Below the pieces are notes generated by a model. The model made no database searches, was not told the DNA's origin, and saw only the letters and a program-made list of their open reading frames with translations. Made by a program: the position numbers and the translations under genes. Positions 36,264-44,886 of a stretch of DNA of 64,000 nt are shown here, piece after piece. The DNA lies in assembly GCA_963805915.1 (NCBI GenBank), contig CAWDWD010000019.1, forward strand, positions 62,001 to 126,000. The letters run 5' to 3'. The stretch is from JAEULH01 sp963805915. Lineage in GTDB: Bacteria; Pseudomonadota; Alphaproteobacteria; Rhodospirillales; Defluviicoccaceae. How positions within the stretch are numbered: the stretch's first letter is position 1; each line of letters begins with the position of its first letter.

Positions 36264-36731
36264 ATGACGCCGTTCACGCTGGATGCCCGGCTGGCCGCGG
36301 ATTGCCTGGTCCTCGGACGCTTCGCCTTGAGCCGGCTTTTGTTGATGAACGACGCCAACTACCCGTGGCTCATCCTGGTGCCCGAACGCGCGGGCGCGAG
36401 CGAGGTCTTCGACCTTGCGGCGGAGGACCGGCGCGCGCTCGCCGCCGAAACGGCGCTGGCCGGGCGCATGCTCAAGGACTTGAGCGGCGCCGACAAGATC
36501 AACATCGCGGCTCTGGGTAACATCGTCGCCCAGCTGCACGTCCATGTCATCGCGCGGTTCCTTACTGATCCAGCTTGGCCGTCGCCGGTTTGGGGACGCG
36601 TGCCGGTTCGCGCGTACACGGCCGAGGAGGCGGCAATCATGGGAACGAGCATCATCGCTTCTCTCGACGCCCTCGCCGGGGCGCCGGACGAAAATAAGAT
36701 CGCCCGCGGTTGGCGGCCCCTGTCGGTCTAG
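36264..36731 (+). CDS. HIT domain protein
   Basis: A 155-residue histidine-triad family hydrolase/transferase. The start is set at MTPFTLDARLAAD with GCGAAG upstream. Motifs: MNDANYPWLILVPER in the first strand pair and QLHVHVIARFLTDPAWP, where the first His of the HxHxH triad is Gln. This is common in the proteobacterial HIT group with the QLHVHVIAR signature. Substrates are nucleotide phosphoramidates or dinucleoside polyphosphates in the family and unknown here. The gene faces the CZB-domain gene 117 bases downstream on the same strand. Confidence 0.88.
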   Translation: MTPFTLDARLAADCLVLGRFALSRLLLMNDANYPWLILVPERAGASEVFDLAAEDRRALAAETALAGRMLKDLSGADKINIAALGNIVAQLHVHVIARFLTDPAWPSPVWGRVPVRAYTAEEAAIMGTSIIASLDALAGAPDENKIARGWRPLSV

Positions 36732-36848
36732 AAAGGGCGCGCCGCGACAGCGATGGAAGAAGATTTTGGCCCCCGGATCACCTATGTTAAGCAGGTATGC
36801 GCGGGTCGTTCGTTGTGCGCGTGACGAGCCTGGAGGGCCGCCTAAGTG

Positions 36849-37232
36849 ATGAAGGACGCGAGCGTGGCTGTTGCGGTAAGGGCGCACACCCGCTGGATCA
36901 AGGCCCTCATGGATTATCTCGAAGACGGCAAGGACGCCCGCTCCAGCATCATCATGGACGACCACGTCTGCGAAATCGGCCGATGGCTGGACGGCGACGG
37001 CAAGAAGTTCGCAGGCCACCCCGAGTTCACCCGGCTCAAGGAAGTCCACGTCCGCTTTCATCGCGCCGCCGGCGAGGTCGTTCGCCTGGTTGACGCCGGC
37101 GAACGACACGCCGCCTACAACGCGATGCGCACCGACGGCGCCTTCTCCCGGCTGTCGACCGCGCTCCTCCTCGCCTTCGACGCCCTCGACGAAAAGGTCC
37201 ACCTGCTCGACAGCGGCGCCGGCCCGGTATAG
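36849..37232 (+). CDS. Stand-alone CZB (chemoreceptor zinc-binding) domain protein
   Basis: A 127-residue four-helix protein with the full CZB zinc set: His13 (AHTRW), Cys41 (HVCEIGRWLDGDGK), His67 and His71 (EVHVRFHRAAGEV). CZB domains normally sit at the C-terminus of chemoreceptors or diguanylate cyclases and sense zinc or hypochlorite through the reactive Cys. This one has no attached output domain, so it may bind a partner receptor or simply buffer zinc. The start ATG follows a GTG by one codon, and GGAGGG is upstream. The next gene converges. Confidence 0.85.
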   Translation: MKDASVAVAVRAHTRWIKALMDYLEDGKDARSSIIMDDHVCEIGRWLDGDGKKFAGHPEFTRLKEVHVRFHRAAGEVVRLVDAGERHAAYNAMRTDGAFSRLSTALLLAFDALDEKVHLLDSGAGPV

Positions 37233-37252
37233 CGGCGTCCGCCTAGCCGCCG

Positions 37253-39019
37253 CTACAGCGGCCAGAACAGTGGGATGATGAAGGTGGCGGCGATCCATAG
37301 GATGATGTTCAGCGGCAGGCCGACCTTGGTGAAGTCGAGGAAGCGGTAGCCGCCGGCGCCGTAGACGAAGGTGTTGGTCTGATAGCCGATCGGCGTCGCG
37401 AAGCTGGCGCTGGCGGCGAACATGACGGCGACGACGAACGGGCGCGGATCGACGCCTAGTTCGTGCGCCAACCCGATCGAGATCGGAGTCAGCAAAATTG
37501 CGGTCGCGTTGTTGCTCATGAACTCGGTCAAGAGCGAGGTCAGGGCGTAGACGATCGATAGCACCGCAACGGGGCCGAGATGGCCGACCAGACCGACGAT
37601 GGTCGCAACAATCAATGCCCCGGCGCCGGTCGATTCCATGGCGCCGCCGAGTGCAAGCATCCCGAAGATCAACATCAGGATCGGCCAGTGGATTGCCTTG
37701 TAGGCCTCGTCGGCGTCGAGGCAGCCGAAGATGATGACCGAAATCGCGGCAACGAATGCGGTCGCGGCGATGGGCAGCGCCTCGAACGCGGACAGGATCA
37801 TGACCAGGGCGACGGCAAGGATAGCGATCCAGGCCCGGCCACGGCGGAACGGCCGGCCGGTGACCTCCGTCAGGTTGACCAGTTCCTGGCGGTCGAACAG
37901 CCGCTTCAGGCTTTCCGGCGGACCTTCGAGCAGAAGGGTGTCGCCGAACTGGAGGCGAACCTCGTCGAAGTTCCCGGCTAGGTTCTCGTTCTGCCGGTGG
38001 ATGGCGAGGATGTAGGTATCGTAGAGCCGGCGCAGGTTTAGATCGGCGACGCGCTGGCCGACGTAGCTCGAGCTAGGGCCGACGATCCCTTCCATCATCC
38101 GGATGTTGCGCGTCCCGATCGGCTCCAGGGCATGCTGGGTGCCGGCGTCGCGCAGGCCCATGAAATCGGTCACGCTGGTGCGCAGGACCAGGCGGTCGCC
38201 GGCGGACAGCGATGGCTCGCCATAGTCCGGGTCGAACGAGCCGCCCTTGCCGATGACATCGATGACCGTATAGCCGCGCTGGCGCGTCAGGCCGGCGTCC
38301 GAAAGCGACTTGCCGATCAACGGCGAGCCGTGCGGGACGAGAAGCTCGGTCAGGAACTTCCGCCGCGACAGATCGATCAGCGTATCCGAAAGGGTCTGCC
38401 GGTCGGGCAGAAGATGGCGGCCGATCAGCACCATGTACAGGGCGCCGACCACGGCCATGCAGATCCCGGCCAAAGTGATCTCGAACATTCCGAACGGCGC
38501 CATGCCCTGCCGCTGGGCGACGCCGTCGACGATGATGTTCGTCGAGGTGCCGATCAGGGTGCAGGTACCGCCGAGAATCGTTGCGAATGACAGCGGAATG
38601 AGCAGGCGCGACGGCGAAATCTTCAAGGAGTGGGCAAGCGCGATCATGACCGGGGTCATGATGACGACGATCGGCGTATTGTTGACGAACGCCGACATCA
38701 CCATGACCGCCAGCATCGTCACCCCCAGCGCGGCCCCGGGCGAACGCCAGCGTACGCGGGCGAGGGACTGGCCCATCCAATCGATCACGCCGGTGCGCTC
38801 GAGCGCCGCCGACAGGATGAACATGCAGCCGACGGTGAACGGCGCGTTGTTGCTGAACACCTGGAGCACATCGTTGACGCCGAGGATGCCCATCGCCAGT
38901 AGCAGCGCCACGGCGGCCATCGCCAGGACTTCCGGCGCGACCAGCTCGCGAACCATGCCAAAGAAGACGATGATCACGAGGATCAAAACGATGACGATAT
39001 GGATGGTTTCCCAGCTCAT
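37253..39019 (-). CDS. SLC13/DASS family permease with two RCK-C (TrkA-C) domains, paralogue 1
   Basis: A 588-residue divalent anion:sodium symporter family protein. Two membrane halves (CMFILSAALERTGVIDWMG, SAFVNNTPIVVIMTPVMIAL and GGTCTLIGTSTNIIVDGVA; later EFMSNNATAILLTPISIGLA) flank a cytosolic block (~205-370) holding two RCK-C domains (TELLVPHGSPLIGKSLSDAG; VRLQFGDTLLLEGPPESLKR). Family substrates include dicarboxylates, sulfate and arsenate; the substrate here is unknown. The next gene upstream is a close paralogue with the same architecture, 188 bases away, with a palindromic repeat between. Confidence 0.88.
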   Translation of the reverse strand: MSWETIHIVIVLILVIIVFFGMVRELVAPEVLAMAAVALLLAMGILGVNDVLQVFSNNAPFTVGCMFILSAALERTGVIDWMGQSLARVRWRSPGAALGVTMLAVMVMSAFVNNTPIVVIMTPVMIALAHSLKISPSRLLIPLSFATILGGTCTLIGTSTNIIVDGVAQRQGMAPFGMFEITLAGICMAVVGALYMVLIGRHLLPDRQTLSDTLIDLSRRKFLTELLVPHGSPLIGKSLSDAGLTRQRGYTVIDVIGKGGSFDPDYGEPSLSAGDRLVLRTSVTDFMGLRDAGTQHALEPIGTRNIRMMEGIVGPSSSYVGQRVADLNLRRLYDTYILAIHRQNENLAGNFDEVRLQFGDTLLLEGPPESLKRLFDRQELVNLTEVTGRPFRRGRAWIAILAVALVMILSAFEALPIAATAFVAAISVIIFGCLDADEAYKAIHWPILMLIFGMLALGGAMESTGAGALIVATIVGLVGHLGPVAVLSIVYALTSLLTEFMSNNATAILLTPISIGLAHELGVDPRPFVVAVMFAASASFATPIGYQTNTFVYGAGGYRFLDFTKVGLPLNIILWIAATFIIPLFWPL

Positions 39020-39060
39020 GGCCTGGGCCTCCCGGCCTCGATGCGCGCGCTAAAGTGCTG

Positions 39061-39117
39061 TCTGGTGGACTGATTCACCTGACGCTTGAGGACTCAAGCG
39101 TCAGGATCAGACCACTT
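39061..39117. repeat. Palindromic repeat, copy C (second half only)
   Basis: A 57-base imperfect palindrome whose core TGACGCTTGAG (39080-39090) pairs perfectly with CTCAAGCGTCA (39093-39103). The flanks TGGTGGACTGAT and ATCAGACCACT extend the pairing. It matches the second hairpin of the elements at 807-925 and 7824-7937 nearly base for base but lacks the GGTTCGATG hairpin. It lies between the two SLC13 paralogues, 90 bases after the stop of the upstream one. Confidence 0.85.
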
Positions 39118-39207
39118 AGCCCCGCCGGCGCCGATCGCGCGGCGAGAATCTGCCCGCGCCGATGGCGCGGCCGACAGGGAAAACGGAGCATTAAATGGTC
39201 GCCGCTG

Positions 39208-40998
39208 TTAGGACAATGGCCAGTACATCGGGATCACGAACGTCGCGGTAAGCCAGAAGATGATGCTGAGCGGCAGCCCGATCTTGACGAAATCGATAAA
39301 CCGGTAGCCGCCCGCTGTATAGACGAAAGTGTTGGTCTGGTAGCCGATCGGCGTGGCGAAGCTGGCGCTGGCGGCGAACATGACCGCGACCACGAACGGG
39401 CGCGGATCGACCCCGAGGTCGTCGGCGAGGCCGAGAGCAATAGGGGTGAACAGAATCGCGGTGGCGTTGTTGCTCATGACCGCGGTGAGAATGGAGGTGA
39501 TCAGGTAAAGGATCGAGAGCACCGCCGCCGGACCCATCCCGGAGACCAGGTGCGTGATCTCCCGGACCAGGAGTTCGGCCGCGCCGGTCGTCTCCATCGC
39601 CTTGCCGACCGCGAGCATCCCGAAGATCAGCATCAGCAAAGGCCATTGTATCGCCTCGTAGGCCTCGTCGACGTCGAGACAGCCGAGGATCACCACCGCG
39701 GTCGCTGCGATCAGCGCGAGAGCGGCGATCGGCAGGACCTCGAACGTCGCGAGCAGCATCAGCGCGGCGATGGCGATCACCGCGATCGGCGCCTTGTCGC
39801 GGCGGAACGGGCGGGCGTGCGGCTCCGTCAGGTTGACAAGTTCGTGGGTGTCGAACAGGCGGCGAAGCCCCTCCGGCGGACCCTCGAGCAGCAGGGTGTC
39901 GCCGAAGGCGAGGCGGACCTCGTCGAACGCGCCGTGCAAGGCCTCGTTCTGGCGGTGGATCGCGAGGATGTAGGCGCCGTAAAGCCGGCGCAGATTGAGA
40001 TCGGCCACACGCTGGCCGACAAAGCGCGAGCGCGGGCTGACAATGCCCTCCATGACCCGGGTCTTGTGATTGGCGATCGGCTCCAGCGCCGGGTTCTGCT
40101 CGCTGGCGAAGACGACGCCGCCGGTGTCGCGCAGGCCAACGACGTCGGCGGCTTTGGTTCGAAAGATCAGCCGGTCGCCCGCCCGAAGGATCGGCTCGCC
40201 GAACTCGGGATCGAACGACGTCGCGTCGCGAATGAGGTCGATAACGTGAAAGCCCCGCTTCGCCGTCAGTCCGGCTTCACTCAAGGTCTTGCCGACCAAG
40301 GCGGATCCATGCGGCACCAGGGCTTCGGAGAGGAATTGGCGGTGCGCCAGGTCGGGCATGCTGTCGCCGATCGTCTTGCGGTCGGGTAACAGCCACGGGC
40401 CGATGAAGACCAGATAGACGATGCCGATGACCGCCATGACCAGCCCTGGAACGGTGATCTCGAACATGCTGAAGCCGGGCATGCCATGGGCCTGGGTGAC
40501 GCCGTCGACCAAAAGGTTGGTGGAGGTCCCGATCAGGGTGCAGGTGCCGCCGAAAATACTGGCGAACGACAACGGGATCAGCAACTTCGACGGCGCGACT
40601 TTCAGGGTATGGGAGACCGCGAACATGACCGGCGTGAGGATCACCACCACCGGGGTATTGTTCATGAAGGCCGAGATGAAGGCGACCAGCATCGCCATCG
40701 CGCCGATGGCGACGAGCGGCGAGCGCCACTTCACCCGAGACAACCCATCACCCATCAGCTCGATCACGCCGGTTCGCTCGAGCGCGGCGCTGAGGATCAG
40801 CATGCAGGCAATGGTGATCGGCGCGCTGTTGCTGAAGACCTCGAGGACGTCCTTCGTTTTCAGGATGCCGACGACAAGAAGCACCGCGACCGCCGACAGC
40901 GCGACCATGTCGGCCGGCAGCAACTCGCGGACAAAGCCGAAAAAAACGATCACGACCATCGCTAGAACGATGGCGATCTGGAGTGTTTCCCAGCTCAC
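39208..40998 (-). CDS. SLC13/DASS family permease with two RCK-C (TrkA-C) domains, paralogue 2
   Basis: A 596-residue paralogue of the gene at 37253-39019. It has the same opening MSWET, the same NNTPVVVILTPVMFAVSHTL and GGTCTLIGTSTNLLVDGV signatures, the same central RCK-C pair (EALVPHGSALVGKTLSEAGL; RLAFGDTLLLEGPPEGLRR) and the same C-terminal end NTFVYTAGGYRFIDFVKIGL. It starts with GTG at 40998. The two look like a tandem duplication that has since diverged, perhaps to different anions. No regulator or enzyme gene adjoins to suggest the substrate. Confidence 0.88.
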   Translation of the reverse strand: MSWETLQIAIVLAMVVIVFFGFVRELLPADMVALSAVAVLLVVGILKTKDVLEVFSNSAPITIACMLILSAALERTGVIELMGDGLSRVKWRSPLVAIGAMAMLVAFISAFMNNTPVVVILTPVMFAVSHTLKVAPSKLLIPLSFASIFGGTCTLIGTSTNLLVDGVTQAHGMPGFSMFEITVPGLVMAVIGIVYLVFIGPWLLPDRKTIGDSMPDLAHRQFLSEALVPHGSALVGKTLSEAGLTAKRGFHVIDLIRDATSFDPEFGEPILRAGDRLIFRTKAADVVGLRDTGGVVFASEQNPALEPIANHKTRVMEGIVSPRSRFVGQRVADLNLRRLYGAYILAIHRQNEALHGAFDEVRLAFGDTLLLEGPPEGLRRLFDTHELVNLTEPHARPFRRDKAPIAVIAIAALMLLATFEVLPIAALALIAATAVVILGCLDVDEAYEAIQWPLLMLIFGMLAVGKAMETTGAAELLVREITHLVSGMGPAAVLSILYLITSILTAVMSNNATAILFTPIALGLADDLGVDPRPFVVAVMFAASASFATPIGYQTNTFVYTAGGYRFIDFVKIGLPLSIIFWLTATFVIPMYWPLS

Positions 40999-41340
40999 TC
41001 ACTCATCCTTATGCCGACGACGCGCATGCGAGACTCGGGAATATATGGCCATGATCCGTTATGCCGTACCCCACCGGGGGCACCGCGATCGCCGTGAGCA
41101 ACCCGGGGCGGACCACTTTGATCCCGGCGGCTTAGGGGGCGGGACCGTAGCCGACGAAGGCGGCGGGCGCAAAGACCAAACAGCGCGCGCCGCCGGCCGG
41201 CGCCAGCGTCCGGGTCCGGGTCCGGGCGAGCGTTGACTCCCCCCGGATGCAGCACCACGATCTATGTGAAGGCGTGCGCTCGCGCTATCTTCATGATTAC
41301 GGCCTTGGTCTTGCCCATTACATTCGGCGGTGCCCGCGCT
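40999..41340. other. Divergent intergenic region before the threonine aldolase gene
   Basis: About 340 bases between two divergent genes with no supportable coding sequence. It must contain both promoters. The only structure seen is a short GTCCGGGTCCGGGTCCGGG run near 41209-41227 (about three 7-base units). The frame that runs into the aldolase from 41233 encodes a hydrophobic stretch, but it does not fit the aldolase family. Confidence 0.4.
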
Positions 41341-42396
41341 ATGATCGACCTACGCAGCGATACCGTCACGAGGCCCACCGCGGCCATGCGCGCGGCCATG
41401 GCGGAGGCTATCGTCGGCGATGACGTCTATGGCGATGATCCGACGGTGCGTGAGCTCGAACAGCGCACGGCCGCGCTGCTCGGTCATGAGGCGGCCGTCT
41501 ACATGCCGTCGGGGACCATGACCAATCAGGTGGCCTTGCGCGCTCATACCGAAGCGGGTCAGGCCATACTGTGTCATGCCCAGGCTCACGTCGCGGTTCT
41601 CGAGCGCGGCGCTCCGGCGGCCCTGTCCGGCCTCACCGTACAGGCGCTGCCCGGGTGCGATGGAATTTTCACCGGTCCGGACGTGGTTGCCGCCGTCGCT
41701 TCGCCGCACCCCTTTCTGCCGCCCATCCAGCCGACGGCGCGGCTCGTCTGCGCTGAAAACACTCACAACCTCGGTGGCGGGACGATCTGGCCCATGAGTA
41801 CGCTGCGCGGCATGATCGACGCCGCGCGCGGCCTCGGCCTGCGCCTGCATCTCGACGGCGCGCGGCTGTGGAATGCATCGGCGGCAACCGGCATTCCGGA
41901 GGCCGATTACGCCGCCCCGTTCGACAGCGTCAGCGTCTGCTTTTCCAAGGGCCTCGGTGCGCCGGTCGGTTCCGCGCTAGCCGGCAGCGCCGCCTTCATC
42001 ACCAGGGCAAGGCGGTTCAAGGCGCTGTTCGGCGGCGGTTTTCGCCAGGCGGGCGTGATCGCGGCGGCCGCCTTGCACGCCCTCGACAATCACCGCCGCA
42101 GGCTCGTCGACGACCACGCCAACGCGCAACGGCTGGCGCGAGGGCTGGCGGAAATTGACGGCCTGGAGGTCGACGCCGGCGCCGTCGTCACCAACATCGT
42201 TCGCTTTTGCGTCACCGCCTTGCCGGCCGCCGAGTTCGTCGAGCGGTGCCACGCGGCCGGCGTGTATATGTTGCCGTCGCGCGCCAAGGGCGTGCGCGCG
42301 GTCACTCATCTCGATGTCTCGGCCGCCGCTATCGACGAGGCCCTCGACCGCATCCGCGCGATGATGAACGACACGACCGCGAGCGCCGCGTCGTGA
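41341..42396 (+). CDS. ltaE: Low-specificity L-threonine aldolase
   Basis: A 351-residue PLP enzyme of aspartate aminotransferase fold, cleaving L-threonine (or allo-threonine) to glycine and acetaldehyde. The start is placed at MIDLRSDTVTRPT, the family N-terminus. Motifs: GDDVYGDDPTVRELE, AAVYMPSGTMTNQVAL, ENTHNLGGGTIWP, LHLDGARLWNA and SVCFSKGLGAPVGS with the PLP-binding Lys. Its stop overlaps the GTG start of the lipid kinase gene by 4 bases, indicating coupled translation, although the two functions have no obvious link. Confidence 0.92.
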   Translation: MIDLRSDTVTRPTAAMRAAMAEAIVGDDVYGDDPTVRELEQRTAALLGHEAAVYMPSGTMTNQVALRAHTEAGQAILCHAQAHVAVLERGAPAALSGLTVQALPGCDGIFTGPDVVAAVASPHPFLPPIQPTARLVCAENTHNLGGGTIWPMSTLRGMIDAARGLGLRLHLDGARLWNASAATGIPEADYAAPFDSVSVCFSKGLGAPVGSALAGSAAFITRARRFKALFGGGFRQAGVIAAAALHALDNHRRRLVDDHANAQRLARGLAEIDGLEVDAGAVVTNIVRFCVTALPAAEFVERCHAAGVYMLPSRAKGVRAVTHLDVSAAAIDEALDRIRAMMNDTTASAAS

Positions 42397-43277
42397 GCCG
42401 GCGTGCCCTGCTCGTGGTCAATCGCAAGGGCTCGTCAAGTCACGCCAACCTGGACTTGGGCCTGAAGGTGCTCGAAGACGCCGAAATCGAGGTATCGGCG
42501 CACTTCTGCAAAAAGCCCACGCGCATTCCGGAAGTGATCCGCGCCGACCACGGCCGCGCCGACATGATCATTCTCGGCGGCGGCGACGGCACCTTGTCGA
42601 TGGCGCTGGAGGCGGTGATGGACTCGAAGCTGCCGCTGGGCGTTCTGCCGATGGGCAACGCCAACGATCTGGCGCGGACGCTCGCGATCCCGACACAGAT
42701 CGCGGAAGCCTGCGCGGTCATCGCCGCCGGCGCGACTCGGCGGATCGACGTCGGCGAGGTCAATGGCAAGTACTTCTTGAACGTCGCTTCGTTGGGCGTC
42801 AGCGTCGATATCGCCAAGCGGTTGACCCGGCAGGCCAAACGCCGATGGGGGGTGCTGGCCTATATCGGCGCCGGGTGGGAGGCCATGCGCGCCGCGCCAT
42901 CGTTCGGCGCCCGCATCGAGTGCGACGGCGAACGTCTCGATCTGCGCTGCATCCAGGTCGCGGTCGGCAACGGTCGCTACTATGGCGGCGGCATGACCGT
43001 GGCGGACGACGCCACGATCGACGATTGCAGGCTCGATCTTTACGCCATCGAGCGGCAGCGCTGGTGGCGGCTTGCCGTCGTGCTGCCGGCGCTGCGGTGG
43101 GGCAAGCACCGGCTCGTCGACGGCATCCATACCCTCCATGGCCAGACCATCCGGATCGAGACCGATCGCGTCATGCCAATCAATGTCGACGGCGAGGTCG
43201 TCAGCGAGACTCCGGCTGAATTCCGGGTTTTGCCCGCGGCGCTTCCGGTTTTCGTAGCGAAACAAGCCGGCGATTGA
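42393..43277 (+). CDS. Diacylglycerol kinase-like lipid kinase
   Basis: A 294-residue YegS/BmrU/DgkB-type lipid kinase. The start GTG 42393 overlaps the aldolase stop. The N-terminal nucleotide-binding domain has RRALLVVNRKGSS, the glycine loop MIILGGGDGTLSMALE and GVLPMGNANDLARTLAIP. The beta-sandwich C-terminal domain has AVGNGRYYGGGMTVADDATI, DCRLDLYAI and MPINVDGEVVSETP. The family phosphorylates diacylglycerol, phosphatidylglycerol or sphingoid lipids using ATP. The precise lipid cannot be read from sequence. Confidence 0.9.
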   Translation: MSRRALLVVNRKGSSSHANLDLGLKVLEDAEIEVSAHFCKKPTRIPEVIRADHGRADMIILGGGDGTLSMALEAVMDSKLPLGVLPMGNANDLARTLAIPTQIAEACAVIAAGATRRIDVGEVNGKYFLNVASLGVSVDIAKRLTRQAKRRWGVLAYIGAGWEAMRAAPSFGARIECDGERLDLRCIQVAVGNGRYYGGGMTVADDATIDDCRLDLYAIERQRWWRLAVVLPALRWGKHRLVDGIHTLHGQTIRIETDRVMPINVDGEVVSETPAEFRVLPAALPVFVAKQAGD

Positions 43278-43680
43278 ACCGGCCACCACCGACGCGCTTC
43301 GCCCCCGCCGCGATCCTGCGAACACTGGGCTTTCTTGCAGGCTCGGCATGTTCAGCTTTGTGTGTAACGCTTATTACTACCCCGGCAGATCGCGGTTTGT
43401 AAATGTAAAGGTCAATGGCGCCATTTAGTGTGTAAGAATAGTCCAACGGGCTTGATAAGCGCTCTATCGAGCTTCAGAGCGTTAATCGTCCGCCTTTTTT
43501 TTATTCCTGATAGTGAGGCTTTCCAGCGCAAGAATACGGGCGGATCGCAACAAACAACCACTTTTTATATTCCGCATGACAAGTGCGCTTGCAAATTCAT
43601 ATGCTGCAGTCTGAGGCAAGCGTTTCGCCGTTGGCGATTTTCGCCTTGTGCGAGCGGTGTTCAATGGCGGGAGGAAGTTA
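43278..43680. other. AT-richer intergenic region
   Basis: About 400 bases with no supportable gene. Composition is distinctly more A/T than the flanks (43340-43450 and 43480-43620). An 8-base T run at 43495-43502 lies 13 bases after a short hairpin (CGCTCT at 43460-43465 with AGAGCG at 43476-43481), too far for a canonical terminator. The region could hold a small RNA or a promoter for the 59-residue gene that follows. Confidence 0.4.
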
Positions 43681-43860
43681 ATGAAGAGCAACGCACGGGT
43701 CGCGGCGCAATTGCTGCGAGAAGCGGCCGAGTTTTACCGGACGCTTGGGGAAAGCAGCCCTGAGTTAAAGGATCGCATGGAGGAATTCGGGGAGTTGTAC
43801 GAGCAGGTGGCGGGCCTGCTCGACACCGATCCCACCGGAACCTTGGCCGCGGGCGCCTGA
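43681..43860 (+). CDS. Small helical protein of unknown function
   Basis: A 59-residue protein with a clear ribosome binding site (GGGAGGAAGTTA before the ATG), so it is probably real. The sequence is one amphipathic helical hairpin: NARVAAQLLREAAEFYRTLG, then LKDRMEEFGELYEQVAGLLD. It is acidic and has no signal or membrane segment. I do not recognise a family. The AT-rich leader before it and a repeat fragment 45 bases after its stop mark it as a single-gene transcript. Confidence 0.6.
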   Translation: MKSNARVAAQLLREAAEFYRTLGESSPELKDRMEEFGELYEQVAGLLDTDPTGTLAAGA

Positions 43861-43904
43861 GCCGCCCGGACGCGTAGCGGTGGGGCTCCGGCGGCTGTCA
43901 TGCT

Positions 43905-43923
43905 AGCGGTTCGATGCTGACGG
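43905..43923. repeat. Fragment of the palindromic repeat (first-hairpin arm), copy D
   Basis: GCGGTTCGATGCTGACGGA repeats the left arm of the first hairpin of the element at 7824-7937, but the right arm is missing. It lies 45 bases after the stop of the 59-residue gene, again at a gene's 3' end, and looks like a decayed copy. Confidence 0.6.
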
Positions 43924-44034
43924 AAACGGGCAAGATGGTGCTCGAGATTCCGCGGGATCGACTGTCGAGCTTCGATCCGCGGCCACGACCTGGTTTCTCC
44001 GCATCCGCGATCAGCGCCATCAAGATCAGCGCCA

Positions 44035-44886
44035 TCAACAAGACGCTGGACGAGAGCCTGGCGCAGTTTGCGTCGCCGGGCGGGTGGCGAGGCGTTCGTT
44101 GCGGCGGCGGAGAAACTCCATCGTGACCATCAAGGCGGTCGCGAAAATCACCAGCAGGGTGGCGACCGCGGTGATCGAAGGCGTGACGTGCTCGCGAATG
44201 CCGTCGAAGATCTCGCGCGGCAGGGTCCGCTGGGCCGGGCCGCCGATGAACAGCACGACGATGACCTCGTCGAACGAGGTCGCGAAGGCAAACAGCGCGC
44301 CCGAAATCAGCCCCGGCGCGATCAGCGGCATGACGATACGAAAGAACACCGTTGTCGGCCCGGCGCCGAGGCTCGCGGCCGCGCGCACCAGGCTCGGATC
44401 GAATGTCGCGAGCGTCGCCGAGACGGTGATGAACACGAACGGCGCGCCGAGCGCGGCGTGGGCGAGGATCAGGCCGGGGAAGTTGTTCACCAGGCCGAAC
44501 GGGGCGAAAAAGAAGTACATGCCGACGGCGACGATGATCGACGGCACGATCATCGGCGAGATCAGCAATCCGGTGAGCACCGCCTTGCCGCGGATGCGCG
44601 CCTGCGCCAATCCCACCGCGGCCAAAGTACCGAGCACCACCGCCAGCGCGGTCGCCGGCACCGCGACGATCAGGCTGTTGCGGAGCGCGCGCACCCACTT
44701 CTCGGTGGTCAGCACCTCCTTATACCAGCGCAGCGACAGCCCGTCGAGCGGATAGGTCAGGAACGAACCGCCGTTGAACGACAGCGGCACGATCGCGAGG
44801 ATCGGCACGATCAGGAAGGCCAGGACCAGCGTGGCGTAGATGATGAGCAGCCACCGCGGCCCCCGCCCGGTAGCGTCCGCGTTCAT
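44035..44886 (-). CDS. Polyamine-type ABC transporter permease (PotC-like)
   Basis: A 283-residue six-helix permease of the PotC class. Helices include LLIIYATLVLAFLIVPILAI at the start, and the EAA-type coupling loop is VRAAASLGAGPTTVFFRIVM. Its start overlaps the stop of the PotB-like gene by 4 bases (ATGA). The operon order is binding protein, PotB-like, PotC-like, and no ATPase gene follows, because the next gene downstream is on the other strand. Substrates of this class include putrescine, spermidine and related amines. Confidence 0.88.
   Translation of the reverse strand: MNADATGRGPRWLLIIYATLVLAFLIVPILAIVPLSFNGGSFLTYPLDGLSLRWYKEVLTTEKWVRALRNSLIVAVPATALAVVLGTLAAVGLAQARIRGKAVLTGLLISPMIVPSIIVAVGMYFFFAPFGLVNNFPGLILAHAALGAPFVFITVSATLATFDPSLVRAAASLGAGPTTVFFRIVMPLIAPGLISGALFAFATSFDEVIVVLFIGGPAQRTLPREIFDGIREHVTPSITAVATLLVIFATALMVTMEFLRRRNERLATRPATQTAPGSRPASC

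Noticed and set aside
39055..40389. 444-residue plus-strand frame opposite the second SLC13 gene
   Set aside because: Highly charged repeat-like composition of a shadow; the transporter on the minus strand has full family signatures.
43460..43502. Intrinsic terminator at the T8 run
   Set aside because: The T run begins 13 bases after a weak 6-bp stem, too far for a normal intrinsic terminator.
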